Shown: positions 34,206-47,489, counted from the first letter of the stretch. The stretch: 64,000 nt of DNA from Callaeas wilsoni (GCA_013398955.1 VWPU01005274.1:62001-126000); one strand, 5' to 3'. A program made the numbers and translations. The notes: generated from the letters alone by a model not told the origin.

Positions 34206-37200
34206 GAACGTCTCCTTGCTAGCAGCAGTTGCACAGGATGGTTAATTTGGAAAGATAAAATTACTTAGGCAGAACTGTGAATCTAGCTCTTCTCAGAAGC
34301 TGAAAGAAATAATACCAGGTCACTCTCCATGGATGTGATTTATTAATTATCAGTCATTCTTAATCACTTGATACTGACATATAGCTAACACACTGGAGAG
34401 TTTAATATTGGAAAGAATACTTACCATGATTTTTCTCAGCAGTCCATTTTTAAGTGCTGGGGGAGATAATGTGGTGCCAGCACTTTGGTATTGTGTTTCA
34501 GATCCTGTGTGACTGTCCTTGAACATGGAGGATGAGTGCACAGAGGGTGGCAAAAAGTTGTTAGCAAGAGCTGTGCTAAGTGTGGCCATCCTCCTCACTG
34601 AATTGCTTGAAAGCCTTTGGCTTGTAGAATTCACACGTGTCATGACACTTAGGGTGTTTTGTTGTTGTTGGTTTTTTTAATATTTAACCTTTTTTGTGGT
34701 AAGGCACATGGATCTGATTTGTTATTCATACCAAGGATAGTCAAAGTGCATGATTGGACATACTATGTTACTGCATGAAGCAAAATGTGTTTAAAAAATA
34801 CTGAGAAGCTGTTCTGCTGGAGAAAGATGGGGATTGGATGGAGTTGGGCATTGCTGTTAATTATTCTTATTATGCTGATTTTGCTCAGATTTTTGAGTAT
34901 GGTGATTGCACTGACAAAGGAGCAGCCTTGATTTCTGCACATATGTTAGTTACTTGTAAAACTGGGCTCACAGATTGCTTTGAAGCTTTTCCTGTTCCTG
35001 CAGAACATTTTGGTAGTTCCAGCAGTTTGATCACAAATGCAGCATCTCTCTCCTAATGCTGTGCAGGTTGATAAAACAGTTGCCGAGCTGGAGTCCCTAA
35101 AGAAATTATTAATTATCTGGTTAATGTGCATCAGGCTGTGGGAGTGTGAGATTAATCACCAGTGCTGGGATGAGTTGCTGAAGTGGATTTTGGTTTTTCG
35201 TCTCCTGTCACTCGGTAATGGCTTTTCCTTCCTTCACCATCAGGTGAACAGGTGCGGAGATGCTGTATTTTCATTTTCCTGTGGTTGGGAACAGCCGGTG
35301 ACCAGGAGATGCCTCTTTCTCAGTCCTGCTGCATGAGCAGTTTACAACATGGAGCGCTACCTGCTTCGGATGTTCCAGCTGCAGGAGATGCTCCTACAGC
35401 ACAGGACTGACCTGAGCCTTCCCAGATAAACACATTCGAACACATGTGCCTGGGGAGGAATGCCAGGGAGGACTGCTGGGCTGAGCTGGGTCTGGCTCTG
35501 CTCTGTTCCCCAGGTCTCAGAGGGGTTGACTTATGTTTGGAAGTGGAATTGCAACTTGACTCCTATTTTGAGTGTATTTTTAGTACCTGGAATTTTTCAG
35601 TAAATGAACATTCAGCATGCCTCCTTTGTTTAATGTAACAAAAGAAAAATGTGCTCATTTATTGCAAAGATACAGAAGAAGGTGGTTGTAGCTCAGTCTT
35701 TAGTGGTACCATCCTTAAAGCCAAAGGGTTGCATGAATATTCAGACACTGGAGAAGGAGCTGGAGTCCTTTCCAATGGTGATGGATCATGGCATTGAGGT
35801 GCAACACTGCAAGCGCCTGTCCTGCCCTGTTAAGGCATCAGCAGCTGCTTCAGGAATGGTTCAGTGCAGCCCTGATGTTCTTCCAGAGGTCCCTACTGTT
35901 TTACACAAACTTGCACTACACACTGTACTGGTGGGGGAGGGAGAAAAATAAAAAATTGTCTTTTAAATCTGAGAATTGTGTTGCTATGTCAGTCTTGTAC
36001 ACAAAGCCATCAACAGCTCTGCCCCAAGGCCTTTAGTTTTAGTGACTACTTGTGAGAAGGGAGTGGAAGGTGAGATGGAAGGAGCTACTCAAAGCAGAGT
36101 TTGCCTAGGCCGGGAAGTGTCTGTAGTTATGAAGAGAAGAAGCTGTAGACAACAGTGCAACAATCATTCTGCTAATGTGCGATGAGGGACAGAAGTAGAT
36201 TTTGAACCTCTCTCTATTTATAAAGTCTAGGCATTTGGATTACTTTATCACCTCTAACCATGAGTATTGTTTCTCCCTGAGGAAGTCCTGTAAATAACCA
36301 CAGCCAATGAAACTGAGATGCACAGCATTTGAGATTGGAGACCTGGTTTTAACCTTCTACTTAACTATGTTGTAACAAGTGCTTGGGTTTCTTTTTCTGT
36401 TGGTTTGGGGTTGGTTGGGAGTTTTTTATGTGAATGTGTAGGTAATGACCTTAATTAGCTTATAGGGTTTGTTTCTTCTTGGCTAAACCAGTGGTGGTTT
36501 TTGTCCCTGGTGAACTGAAAATTTTTGATAACCTTGCCACTTCAAGCAGGCAGAGATGTACTTGTATTTGAGATTGCATTGCACTAATCTATTCTTAGGT
36601 TTTGCTCTCCATATTGTACTATCCCAAATCCCCCTTCTGCTAAAGATGTTACCTCAGGAGAGGAAGAGATAGCTATTATAAAAGGCAAATTCTCTGAAAA
36701 CTGCACACCTATGTGCTCCACTCTGGAATCCCTGAACAGCCCATGATGGCATAAACATCCATTTGTTTGACAAACTATGGTATAACTTCACATTAAATGT
36801 AGATGACCCATTTGTGTTTGAAACCCCCTAACCATCAAGTCAGCATGGCAGCAGTGGGGCTTTAAATGTTAAGCAGTCTTCAGGGCTTCAGGCTGAGTAT
36901 TTGTACTGGAGTTGTTTGGGTTTCTGCTCCTTGCAGAGCTTCCTGAGCTTGTTGTGATAACTAAAATCAAGTTTACTTTGCTAAGCTCAGCAGTTCCCAG
37001 AACTGAAGAGATAATGGGGAAAATAAGACCTTTAGGAGACAAGAAGTAAATTTCTGTCTGTATGGGGATGCAGGTCGCTGTCTTTGTATGACTTTTTCAT
37101 GATGATGTGCCCATTTCTTTATGCATGGTTGTGTGCCCATACATGCAGGAGTGCTTGCTCACAATGATGTACAAAAACAATGCAAAAGGAGTGTAGAACT

Positions 37201-37365
37201 TGGGAAATGTATCAATCATCAAGGCCGTAACTCGTCAGCCTCTTCTGTAGCTCTGGATCTCTGGTGCTTAAAAATAAGTGGAATAGCAGATTTTCAGATG
37301 AGTAAATTGTGCAAATTCATGCCTAATTTACATGTATGATCACCTTGACTGCTTGTACAAATCAG
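34206..37365. other. Non-coding DNA, nothing firm
   Basis: No gene is recognised. Frames at 35037-35336 and 35649-35951 are of chance length. A weak MIR-like stretch may exist near 36330-36405. Sequence at 36390-36435 is T/G-rich low complexity. Confidence 0.5.
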
Positions 37366-37370
37366 GTAAT

Positions 37371-37420
37371 TGTGCATGCAAATAGCTAATTAACACAATT
37401 AGCTGATCTGCTGATGCAGT
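37371..37420. promoter_or_regulatory. Octamer site plus homeodomain inverted repeat
   Basis: ATGCAAAT, the consensus POU octamer, lies at 37376-37383. It abuts an inverted repeat: AGCTAATT at 37384-37391 and AATTAGCT at 37397-37404, separated by 5 bp. TAATTA cores lie at 37387-37392. Adjacent POU and paired homeodomain-type sites are characteristic of developmental enhancers. Binding is inferred, not shown. Confidence 0.35.
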
Positions 37421-37424
37421 CTCG

Positions 37425-39045
37425 GGATCTGTAAGTGTATACTAGCCGTGTAGTTACCATCTATCTGCAAACCAGTTGTATGAAGAAAATCTAAGCCCTC
37501 ATAATTTAGCAGCTGTGAGGAGCTGCTTATTTTTTAGCATCACCGGTTTTGACTTTGGACTGGAAGTGTCTGATGGGGATCACAACTGTTACTGCAGTTG
37601 GGATCCAAAGTCACTGAGGTTCAGTAGAAAAATTTCACTTCAAAGTAGAAAGTCAGCGTTGCTGCTGATGCACATTCCCAGCACTGCAGCCTGTGGCAGG
37701 CTAGCTGGTCTGATGGCATGAAGTGCCCTTCCCATATGAATTGTTCCATAGTTTGGCCCTATGACTTCATAAAAGTATCTGTGAACAAAGGTTACTAAAT
37801 GCCTCCTTATTACTATATTAAAATATCTAAAGTATTACGCATTTTAAAGCTGTCTGCCTCTTTCCACCTTGGTAGAAAAGAATTTACTCAAAAAGGGTTT
37901 AAAGGGCAACTCTCCTGGTTTTGTTTATTTGTCTTAGTCTCTTCCTTAGCATATTTGACTGCTAGGCAAAAATACCCAGGCAAGTTTAAACGTGCAAATT
38001 GTCCAAATCTTGCAACTGCATCTGTGGACACCAAATATGAGTGCAGGGATTTCAGAAGTGTTTCTCCCATCTCTGTTTCTCTTACTTTTATAGCTGTTAT
38101 GGGGTGAACAGACAGCCTTCGTCATAGTAATTATTTATAATTTCAAACCAAACATAATGTGAAGTTGCAGTTAGTTCCTACAAATAATTTAACATTAAGA
38201 TTTGAGGCTTCACATTGAATGTGCACAAAAGTAACAGCAAAATCTTCTGAAGGCAGGTATTTCTTGAACTATCTCTTTTAAAATGTCTCCTAGTTATAAA
38301 ATAGAAAAATTAAAACCCGTATATTAGATCTGTGACCTACCTAGGCTCTCATTTGCTCTCTGAATTTCCTTTCTTAGAAGTGTAGTTTTGTTTTAAAACA
38401 AAGATGAAATATGCTGTTAGCACATAATGGACCAGGATTCAAATCCTAACCACAGTTTTGTGTCCAAGACCACAGCACTGTACGTCTTTCCTATTTCTCA
38501 CATGGATGTCTGTGGTCTGTAGCATTTTCCTTATTGGGAGACTTCAAAAGGAGCACCTTGTTATGTTCTCGACAGTAACACTCATTTCCTTAAAATCTGT
38601 GCTGTGAATGGAGTTAAATGTGGCTGGAATATGTCTTTAGAAAAACTGCTATGAAATATTTTACTGTCATCTAGGTGGCCTCCAGACAAGGAACCAAGAG
38701 ACTTCAGTGTAAAACACTGTGTAAAATAAATCCTGTTTCTGGTAGAGCCGCATCCATCTAGTGGTAGTTGGGTGCAGAGTCAGGGAGAAGAGTGCCAGCC
38801 CTGGTGTGGTCACAAAGCCTCTTCTCTGAGGGCCAATCTGCTGCTAAGCATGTACAGAGGAAACTCTCAAACATAGAAAGAAAATCTACACTAGCGATTT
38901 TTTTTATTTTTTTTTTTTTAAAGCAGAATTAAAAGCAAGGTAGTGGAGACGTGCACACTTTTTGTCAGCAAACAACACTGAGGAAGTTTAAAACCCATAG
39001 ATGATAGCCTCCTTTATCAAGCAGAGTACTGGTGGGAATTAACAC
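37425..39045. other. Non-coding DNA, nothing firm
   Basis: Only the MIR-like relic at 38412-38500 and a T-rich tract near 38899-38920 are recognised. The 102-codon frame at 37799-38107 has no domain. Confidence 0.5.
38412..38500 (+). mobile_element. Possible MIR-type SINE relic, sense
   Basis: 'agcacataatggaccaggattcaaatcctaaccac' followed by 'tgtgtccaagaccac' mirrors the MIR order 'agcac..tctgga.ccag...ggttcaaatcctggctc...tgtgtgaccttgg'. GATTCAAATCC is a degenerate B box at 38430-38440. Confidence 0.42.
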
Positions 39046-39049
39046 ACAC

Positions 39050-39190
39050 CCCCTTACAAAAAAACCCCAAGAAAACAATAAAACAAAACCAAAAAAACGC
39101 TAAACCCAAGCAAATATGACCACCATCCTGCCTCAAGAAAAATACCAAAATCCAAAGCAAAAAACTTCCAAGCCAACCAACAAAAAGAAG
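39050..39190. repeat. A/C-rich low-complexity tract
   Basis: About 140 bp of mostly A and C with units such as AAAACCAAAA. It is the reverse complement of the T/G-rich tracts at 53215 and 57921, a kind of low-complexity sequence common in bird DNA. Confidence 0.7.
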
Positions 39191-42100
39191 TTAAGGTTTG
39201 GATGTGAGTTGGCGTGCTGGTACCTAAGAGCGCATGCAGCCCACGGCTTGCTCTTATCAGCGTGTGTGTCCCAGCCCTGGGAACAGAAGGCAAGGCCTTG
39301 CTAGAGTGTGCATGGGCTCCTTCCCCCCCTCCAGTGCGTGCTTTGCAATTTAAAGATGCAAAATTCATTGAGTGATAAATGATGATTAGTGAGGAGCTGA
39401 GGCCTATCTGCTGCAAAAGGGAGCTGGGGAGGATGACTTTATTCCTGGTGGTGTCAAGTCTTTCACCTTGCTGCCCTTTAAAGGAACAGTGGCAACTGTT
39501 TGCTAAACATTTTATTTAAAATTTTCTTTCAACAAAAGCAACAGCTTTTATGACTTTTATAATTCATTATTTCTCAATGAATCCTAAAATGTGAAAAATT
39601 AGCTGGCTGTAAAAAGCTGTAAAAAGCATTTCCATCATCCATCAGCCAAATTTTCCCATTGACTGTACCGTCAACTTGGAATTGAAAACTAATGGGAAAT
39701 GAGAAGAAAGCAACAGTAAAAATAAGCAGTCTGGTTTTAAATGCCAAGAATAATGAGACTAAGGGAGAAACAGAACTGAAATAAACTGAAAATAAGACAA
39801 GCAAGGCTATGTAGGTCTTCATGTTGGGCAGTGCAAATCCTTCTTTCTCCAGGAAGCACAACTGCTTGCAGAACTGGGGCTAAGGGCTGTAACGTGCTCA
39901 CGTGTCTCATAGGTGTGTGGTATTTTTCCTTCTAGCCTGGATCTGGCTGTGGGCTGCGCAGTGCCAGTCAGAAAATGAAGGAGCCATTTACTGAACTGTT
40001 TAGAATTGGGAAGGGCAGAGGAGATACTTGGCAATGGTGATGACGTTTATGCTTTTGGTTGGTTGAAATCCTGTTAATATCCATTAATACAGGCTTTAAG
40101 CCTTCTCTGAAACTTTTGGAATTGCCTGTCTTTCTGTTATTTTAAGAGACAGTTCTTTTTCTTTGTATCATTGATGCCCTATTGAATTCAGTGGGAGAAC
40201 TTGTACCTGTGATGGGATAAAGTTTCCAATCCCTGTTTTACTTCCTTAAAGACTAAAGGAAAAGATAGGCTTTAGGTGATCTTTCTTAAGATTCTTTTTA
40301 AGAAAGGATGCATGTGCCAAGTGGTGAGGTGGCATCATACAAGTTCATTTTTTTTCTCCAGTTACTCATAGGCACTAAAGAAATGGCACTGAAAATGCAG
40401 TGGTGCTCCAAGTGCAAAATTGCTGCCATATGCAGATGACTTCTCTCCTTGCCCTTTCCTGTCAAAGGCCTTAGTGCCAGCCAGTAACATGGCTGATTGC
40501 CTTTGGCTGATGAAGGGACATTTGAGGGCTGATGGCTGAACACCTCTAAAATGGAATTGATGATTGTAGGGCAGGAGGAGCCTGTCCTAAGAGTTGGTAC
40601 CCACATTTTATCTAAAAACATGTGCCTGCAGTCACTCCCTCTAGCCTTCAATTCAGGAGCCTGCTCGAAATCTCTCACACTGCGATGTCTGCAAAGCATG
40701 ATCACCATTATCTCCAGGTGATCAGAAAGTTATATTCCCTTCTGGCAAAAGATGGCCTCTTCCTGGATAGTTACACCTTTGTTTTGCAGTGCAGAGCCAC
40801 TTGGCGTCCCTGGACCTGAAGACAGTAGCACCCAGGCTAATCTCTTTTGTACAGTGTGTAGGAATGTTGGCGCCAGCAGAGCAAGTGTCTGTGAGCATCC
40901 TGGTGCTGGCTTCCAGGCAGTTTGTAATCCTGGGTGTTTATCTTTCAGTTTCTTTGTGGCTGGGCCTTGCTTGAGTATTTTTATTGAAGTCTTGTGACAA
41001 AAAAACGTGACAAGTGGCTTTGTGCCTCTAGCACAATGGAGCTCTGCAATAACAGTGCTAACATTTTACCCCCAAAAGAATCTTCAGGTGGAGTCACAGA
41101 CAGCTATTCAATGAGTTTAAGTGACTGTTCCTCTCGGTCATTTCAGGGTTTTTTGGTTCTATCAATTGAAATCTGTCAAAATCCAGTCCTCTGCAGCCAA
41201 TGCAGAGCAAATCTGTGTTCCAGGCAGGATTTTCTTGTGGGATAGTCCGAAATGGTTAGGTGGACTTCCCCGCCAACTTCCCAGTCACATATCTGGTCCC
41301 GTGCACTGAGCACATGTTTTACTGCATTCTTGCCTCTCTGTCACAGCCACAGGGTCTCTGTTTACAGCACAAACAAAATGCTGCTCGAGTTGTTTCCTTT
41401 GTGGAGGGGATGAGAGAAGAAGCAACATGTGAGAGATGATAGTTTTCTTGGTGTGGCGGTACTGGTGACTGTGTGGTGATACCCCCCTAGCACTTCTTGA
41501 TCCCTGAAATATAGGCTGAATATTTCCATGAAATGTAGACTGTTCAACCCTTCGGAAAGCAAAGGAAACATGCCTTAGAAGAGACAAAGAAAAAAGAATT
41601 GTGCTTTGTCCTGCAGCGCCTTTATTTACAGAATTTGTCCTGGGAACCTCAAAGCATCACTAAACAGAAACTTGGTACACAATGACTTACCTTTCCCAGG
41701 AAATCAACAAGCATATTGCATTGACATTTAAGTTTTGAGGTCTTTGTATATCCCTGGTGCAGGAATGAAGCTGCCAGATCAGCTGCTGCTGGTGAGGAGA
41801 CGTAGATGCTTTATTAGGGATAACTTGGTTTATCTCCTTTGACACTTTTCTGATATCTCTTGATCATTAAGGTCTGGATTAAGTGGAAAAAACATTGCAT
41901 GCACAGATGTTATGTAGCTTATGCCTCAGATCTTTTATGAGAGAGTTTGAGTGCTTAATGTCTCCTAATTCAAAAAGAAAAATCAAAGTCTTGTGTACAG
42001 CTTCCTTCTGTCAGGTGCCAAGATGAGGGTTAGGTGAGCACATAACAAAAACCTGGATATTTGAAAGTCACATTTCCAGCTGCATTTAAGGAATTGTAGA

Positions 42101-42840
42101 TAAAACACATTGAAAAGAATAGGGCTGTTTGGGGCTGGGTCTGTGTTTCCCAAGTGGATGTAATGAAATTTAAGGTGTACTCCTCTGCAGCACTCTTAGG
42201 GAAGTAGTCACGTGTATTTTCTTTCCCATGAACGTGCAACATGACATTTTTGTGAAGTACTGCTGTGTATCAGGAATTTGCTGTATGTTCATTCCTGGCT
42301 TTGGGAAGAAAGTATTCTCCAGTAGCAGCATCAGCAGCATTGCACAGATGAGAAAAGGTGCTTCACAGCAGGTATTGGAAGAGTATAGGAAAGTACGTCC
42401 GTGTTTATTTGTCTGCCCCCCAAAATACTGTTTTTCAGGCAATTGTATGGGTTTTCAATATTTTGTTCCCAATCTCTGCTCCAGTGAAAATGTAGCTATT
42501 ATTTATAATGAGCAAATTAATGGGTTTGACTCTGAGGCTGTAGCAGTGCAGAAATCAAACATTCCTGTCTTTCAGCCTGACGATGTTTCACAGGAATGCA
42601 ACAGGTATTTCTGGGGCTCCTGAGCTGCTGAGAGCTCAGGGAGGCTGCTGTGTTGCTTCACTGTGACAGTGGGCATACCCTGGTAATTTTGAAAGACCTG
42701 TCCTAGGGACTGATGGGTTTAGCAGCTCAAGGCACCCTAACAAGGGCAGCCCTTTATTTGTCCTAGTTTGCTCTTCTTCAGCGCTTTTGGTCCGAGGATT
42801 ATGAAAAGTGAACTTCACCCTGTGAAGCTGTTACTGTAAC
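39191..42840. other. Non-coding DNA with one MITE-like core
   Basis: No gene is recognised. An exact tandem 10-mer GCTGTAAAAA x2 lies at 39606-39625. Frames at 39054-39416 (-), 40298-40708 (-) and 42228-42623 (+, 131 codons) lack domains and are attributed to chance. Confidence 0.5.
40170..40200. mobile_element. MITE-like core scrap
   Basis: 'ccctattgaattcagtgggag' retains the 'cccattga..tcagtggga' core seen in other ancient palindromic repeat fragments here. Too short for a confident call. Confidence 0.3.
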
Positions 42841-42844
42841 CATT

Positions 42845-42945
42845 TATGGAGGGAGAGCTGAGACTCGGATAAACGTGACCTTCCAAAGGTTAGCTCTCAT
42901 GCCAGTAGCACAAACAAGGAGCTGTGCATCTGTTTCCAGAGCCCT
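42845..42945 (-). mobile_element. Possible MIR-type SINE relic, antisense
   Basis: 'ctgagactcggataaacgtgaccttccaaaggtta' followed by 'gccagtagcac' parallels antisense MIR ('ctgaggctcagagaggttaagtgacttgcccaaggtca..cagctagtaagtggcag'). Boundaries are uncertain. Confidence 0.4.
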
Positions 42946-43718
42946 TCGTCTTTTGTCCCTCATTTTCTTTAACCACGTGGGAGGAAATCCATTTCTACAC
43001 AGGGTCTAGCACAACTTACGTAAGCAAGGATCATGTAAATTGTCAAGTGAGAGCTTCTGCTGGTGCTGCACAGAAGGATAAATTGGTTGAGAACTTTGTG
43101 GGCTGCTTCACTAAAGACAAATGACCGTGTGAAATTTGATTTGCAGAGAAATTTTCTTCCTAGGAGAATGCAGAACCTCAGCATAAGTAGATCTGCAAGC
43201 TAATGATGTAAAAATAGCTTGGATAATAAAAAGCTGGTAAATAGAGGTATGGTAGCAATTGGGATGTATGGGAGAGACAGGCTAAACTGATCTGACTTTA
43301 TTATGAGGAATTTATTCTCTCACAGAGCTCCTCTGGTTTAACTCAGTCAGTTCTGTGTCACTTTTAGCTGAAGCAGAATACTTTTTGTCGAATTCTAAAG
43401 TCATCTTCCTATAAAACAAAGCAAAAAACTGTTCAACTACAAACTTGAGCTCCCTCAGAATAATCCAAATTTGTTTTGAAGGACTTCAGGGATGTATTTC
43501 CTTCTGAAGATTCCCATTCTTCTGTATTTTCTTTGCCAAGTGAGTAATTAGCTGCTCCTTGATTATTGCTTATCACTTTATACTTTTTCATGGAGACAGC
43601 AAGGGACTGTGAGGCTGTTAATAGCTACACTAAGATCACCTTTCCTTCTCAAGCATGGTTTTATTAGCTTAAAAATAACAGTGGGAGTGAAATGCTTTTA
43701 AGTTCTTGTATTTATTGG

Positions 43719-43754
43719 TTTTTTTTTTGTTTTTGTTTTTTTTTTTTTTTTTTT
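43719..43754. repeat. Interrupted poly-T tract
   Basis: T10-G-T5-G-T19, ending just before AACTGG. Confidence 0.95.
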
Positions 43755-43924
43755 AACTGGAATCCTGAGTGCTTTCCAGTGAACACCAGAAGTGCGTAGT
43801 CTCATTTTTCTTCCCTTGAATCGCTACACCCCAACGCCGTTGAGCAGCAGCATCGGACACAAAAGCTTGACTTAGGCAGTCTTAGTACGGGGTGAAGAGG
43901 AGACTTGAAAATTTTCTTTCATCC

Positions 43925-44260
43925 TTTCAGATGTTCCTAAACGTGGCAACGAGCGTGGCTCCGCAACAGATGCAATTCTTCCTAGGTCTCTAGGTAACAT
44001 TTGAACCTGTGTAATGTTCGCAGCACAGCACCGTAAGTAATATTCCAGGAAATGCGCTGCCGCTTGTTAAAAAGGATAGGACCCCAGAGATGCCTTTAAA
44101 TATGCCTGTAAAGTGAGAGGTGCCAAGAGAAAGATAATATGGCTGATTATAGTTATTTACCTTACATTTTCATTCGCCCTTAACTGGGTGTAATTTAGGG
44201 GCATGAAATCTCTTATTGGAAGTGTATTTGCATTAAACAGCTCTAAGCAACCATGAAAGT
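43925..44260. promoter_or_regulatory. Possible conserved non-coding element
   Basis: Repeat-free sequence with above-background CpG between 43930 and 44065 (for example ACGTGGCAACGAGCG) and then AT-rich segments. The texture resembles a conserved enhancer. No other support. Confidence 0.2.
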
Positions 44261-44396
44261 GCAGAAGCTGAAAAATTGACAGACTGGGTTTCTAGAATCC
44301 CAAAGTAGCATTTTTTTAATAGGCATACAAACAAATCAAATAAACATGTTTTGCTTCAACGATTTAAAGAATATGGTCTTTGGAGTAATTTGTCTC

Positions 44397-44425
44397 TTTT
44401 TTTTTTTTTTTTTTTTTTNTTTTTT
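44397..44425. repeat. Poly-T tract with the only ambiguous base (N at 44419)
   Basis: T22, N, T6. A single N inside a long homopolymer most likely marks a length or base-call uncertainty in the assembly, not a real gap. Confidence 0.95.
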
Positions 44426-44429
44426 ACCC

Positions 44430-46920
44430 TATCATTTCTAACCTCTTCACTGCCTATCTCTAGTTTGCAGCTCCTCCTAACAATCTGCAGCAATTTCCAA
44501 CCCAGCTGTTGTGGTTGCAGTGCATTGTGCCTTTGTTTAGCTTTCCCTGAGCTATCAAATCATGCTATAAAGGGGATTACCTGGCTAGTGATGTTGTTTT
44601 TGAGGTCTGCACTTTTTAACAAATAATTGCTTCTCAGTGGCTCTTCCCCACCTCCTGCTGCCAAAAAAAAGTACAGAAAAAAAAAGAGCCCTCTGAAAAT
44701 CAAACTCTACAGTTGGATGAAATCAAGTCTTGCAAGTAAGCACCTTTGGTTGGCTTTGGTAAAACCCCTTCACTTCCTTTGCAGGTAATCATAACCAAGT
44801 TGAAATCAGTCAAAGAGTAGTTGATCTTCTCAATCAGCTGGTGTGTTTGTAGCAGGACTTGAGTGTTCATGTGTGCTTTTAGAAACAGACAAACATGTTT
44901 TTCCTCTACTGTGTTGGCATGTGCTAAGCTTGAGAAATTTATAATTCAGCTGTGTGCTGTTAAACAGGTATGATCTTCCACCTCTACCCCCAGCAGTCGG
45001 TCAGTTCTTTTATAGCCACTGCCTCTCCCACAAAGCAGTTTATTTAACTGATGTTTGTGAAATGTTGTGATCTTCGCATGAATGGAGTTATTGAAGTGAA
45101 AAGCATTAGCAGTATTTATTTCAGCAGGTTGCGGAATTAATGACTAAGGAAGAAAAACTGGTAAAACTTGCTTTTAATATGCACAATGGATTCTTTAAGA
45201 AATTTAATTTGTGTGTCTGAATTTGTTACATTACGTATGCTCTGTCAGAAGTTTTCTAACAAATATATATGGTATTGAAATATATCTATAGCCTTCATTT
45301 TATAGTATCTTTTGAGTGTTAAGTGGAAGCTAGTGTCTGTCTTGCTCTGCTCAATGCAAAAGATATATTTACTGTACTTGAGTGTCTTCAATTTTGGTTC
45401 TCGTTTTGCAAACACAGTACATTTTAATTAAGGCTTGTCACTCGAGATCTAATGAATACATTTACTGTAATGTCTCCGTCGTCAGGAGGTGAATTTGACT
45501 TAGAAATTGTCTCTGTCACAGAAGGCCTGATAATATCAGCTTAAAGAATTTTTCTTTCCTGGGGAAGAGCAGTTTGTGTCGTTCACCCAGCTCTCGCTTA
45601 GGTCGTGCTTGCCTAAAAGGTTGCAGAATGATGTTTATTGCAGCATACAGACAAGAGAAGTGTCTAAAGACAAGTATGTACATTTAGCCCAGAGAAGCTT
45701 ATGTACCTACATAAGACTGTCCTATGTTTTTCCACTTTTTGTCCCCCCCATTTTTCTTTGACATAGTTTCAAAGGTGGTTTATTGATTATATTTGGAAAG
45801 ATTAAGAAACTTCTCTCCCCAATCATGCTTCTGTTGGCATTTGAGAGGACTTTGATCAAACAAACAATGAATTGTCCAAGACACACAGTAAGAAAAGGAG
45901 AAAAAAATCCTATAAGAGTTGGTTTCAATCGACCTTTTACCTGTGCCTATTTCTACTCTGGTGGGTGGGGACCGTGCAGGAGGAGGATTGTTGTCTTCCT
46001 GTGTCTCCAACTCATGTAATGGCTGGTGTAAAATTCCTGCTCTTAATGTCAAGTCTAAACCATAACTACTTTTATTGTCATGCAAATGCCATTTTATGTT
46101 CTGCTGTTGTGCAGGAATGTACCAAAAAGTAAATTTGGAGTCTTCAAGAGAAAGAGAAACAAAGTAAAGCCCCAAATTTTTTGGTTTTCACTTTTGCTGT
46201 ATTTTAAAGAGAACAATTTTTTCAGCTAGGTAAATCAAGATGGTATTACGGTGCTGTCTCCTGGTGTAGTGTTCTGGGGGAAAGGCTTTAGTTACCAACC
46301 TTCTTCTCCAGCCTTTTCTGTATCACCATATTCAAAGTGTGTTATACCAGCTTTGTTAGAAGGGGCTGAGGTTTGCATGAAGGAAGAGCCCAGTGGAGGG
46401 TTGAGTTAAAGGGGAGATGCTGGGGGGACCCCACAAGACAGTGGGGTGCCCAAGGAGCAGCCACATCATCCTTGGATGTTCCGGTTAGGGGCTTATTTGG
46501 CAGGTGATGTGTGATTCACCTGTGGTGAGCCAACGCAGACATTTGGGAAATGCTATTGCATCTCCTCTGCGTGTGAAGAATTGCGTCACGGCGAGGGCAA
46601 AGCCCAGGTTTTCAAACATACTTAGGCACTGTGCACTGGTGTCCTCATCCAAGGTCCTGATGGAGCTCTGTGACAGCAAGAGGACCAAGGCTGCCTCACC
46701 CAAATCGTGCCACAGGACTCATCCTTCCCTCTGGCAGCCCATCCCCGCCACAGGGATGGCAGGAGAAGGCTGGGGACCAGGATGCTCTGCCCTCTGGCTG
46801 CCCCTGCAGAGGGGCAGGGAGTTAAGTGCTGCAAAGGGCCCTGAATGGGCCACCTGTGAGGTGGCAGGTTATGCTGGTGACAAACGTGTGCCACTGATGG
46901 GTACATGCTTTTTTGACCTG
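44430..46920. other. Non-coding DNA, nothing firm
   Basis: Overlapping opposite-strand frames at 45780-46175, 46504-46926 and 46485-46906 occupy a GC-richer patch (46350-46910) and have no domain. The AT-rich portion around 45240-45300 has short alternating A/T stretches. Confidence 0.5.
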
Positions 46921-46924
46921 CTTT

Positions 46925-47480
46925 AATTTTTCTAGCTGGGCCTTTAATTGCCAGGGAGAGGTATAGACAAATGCAATAAAAAAGCCAAACAAATCAGAGC
47001 TATAGCAAGGCTCTACAAGGAAATACGCTTTAGAAAGACTTTTTTTTTCCTTAATTAATCGGGATTTTGTTGTCAGGCTAAAACAGACTAAAAATAAACA
47101 GCTGTATAGTACTTCATTAAGCTGCCTGCTTGGAGTGATTTTCCCATTGATTAGTCTCAGGGCTAATGCTGGTTCATTCCTCATTTCATTGCTAATTAAC
47201 ATCAGCTCTGCTCCTGACCACTTGACCGCACTCTCTCTATGAACATGTGCTGGTTTGGCAAGTAATAACTGCTCCCTCCCTCTTAAAAGGGAGAATTAAG
47301 GTACAAAATAGCTATCAAGAGTAGAGCTGTGCCTCGACTGTAAGGAGAGCAAACTGTAAAACCGTGTCGGCCCGTAAGAAGGGTAATAAACATAGTTTAC
47401 AGAGCGCAGGAGTTTGATTGAGGAACTATGTAAATACAGATGATGAGCTCAAGCTGCTGTATGAATTGACAGGCTTGGCT
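46925..47480. promoter_or_regulatory. Possible conserved non-coding block
   Basis: Long repeat-free, AT-rich sequence with homeodomain-like sites: TTAATTAATC near 47052-47061, CTAATTAAC near 47192, and the TALE-type site TTGACAG at 47466-47472. This combination is common in conserved enhancers near developmental genes. Function is inferred from motifs only. Confidence 0.25.
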
Positions 47481-47489
47481 CATCTCCTG

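Noticed and set aside
42228..42623. 131-codon plus-strand frame
   Set aside because: No recognisable domain, and the composition does not suggest coding selection.
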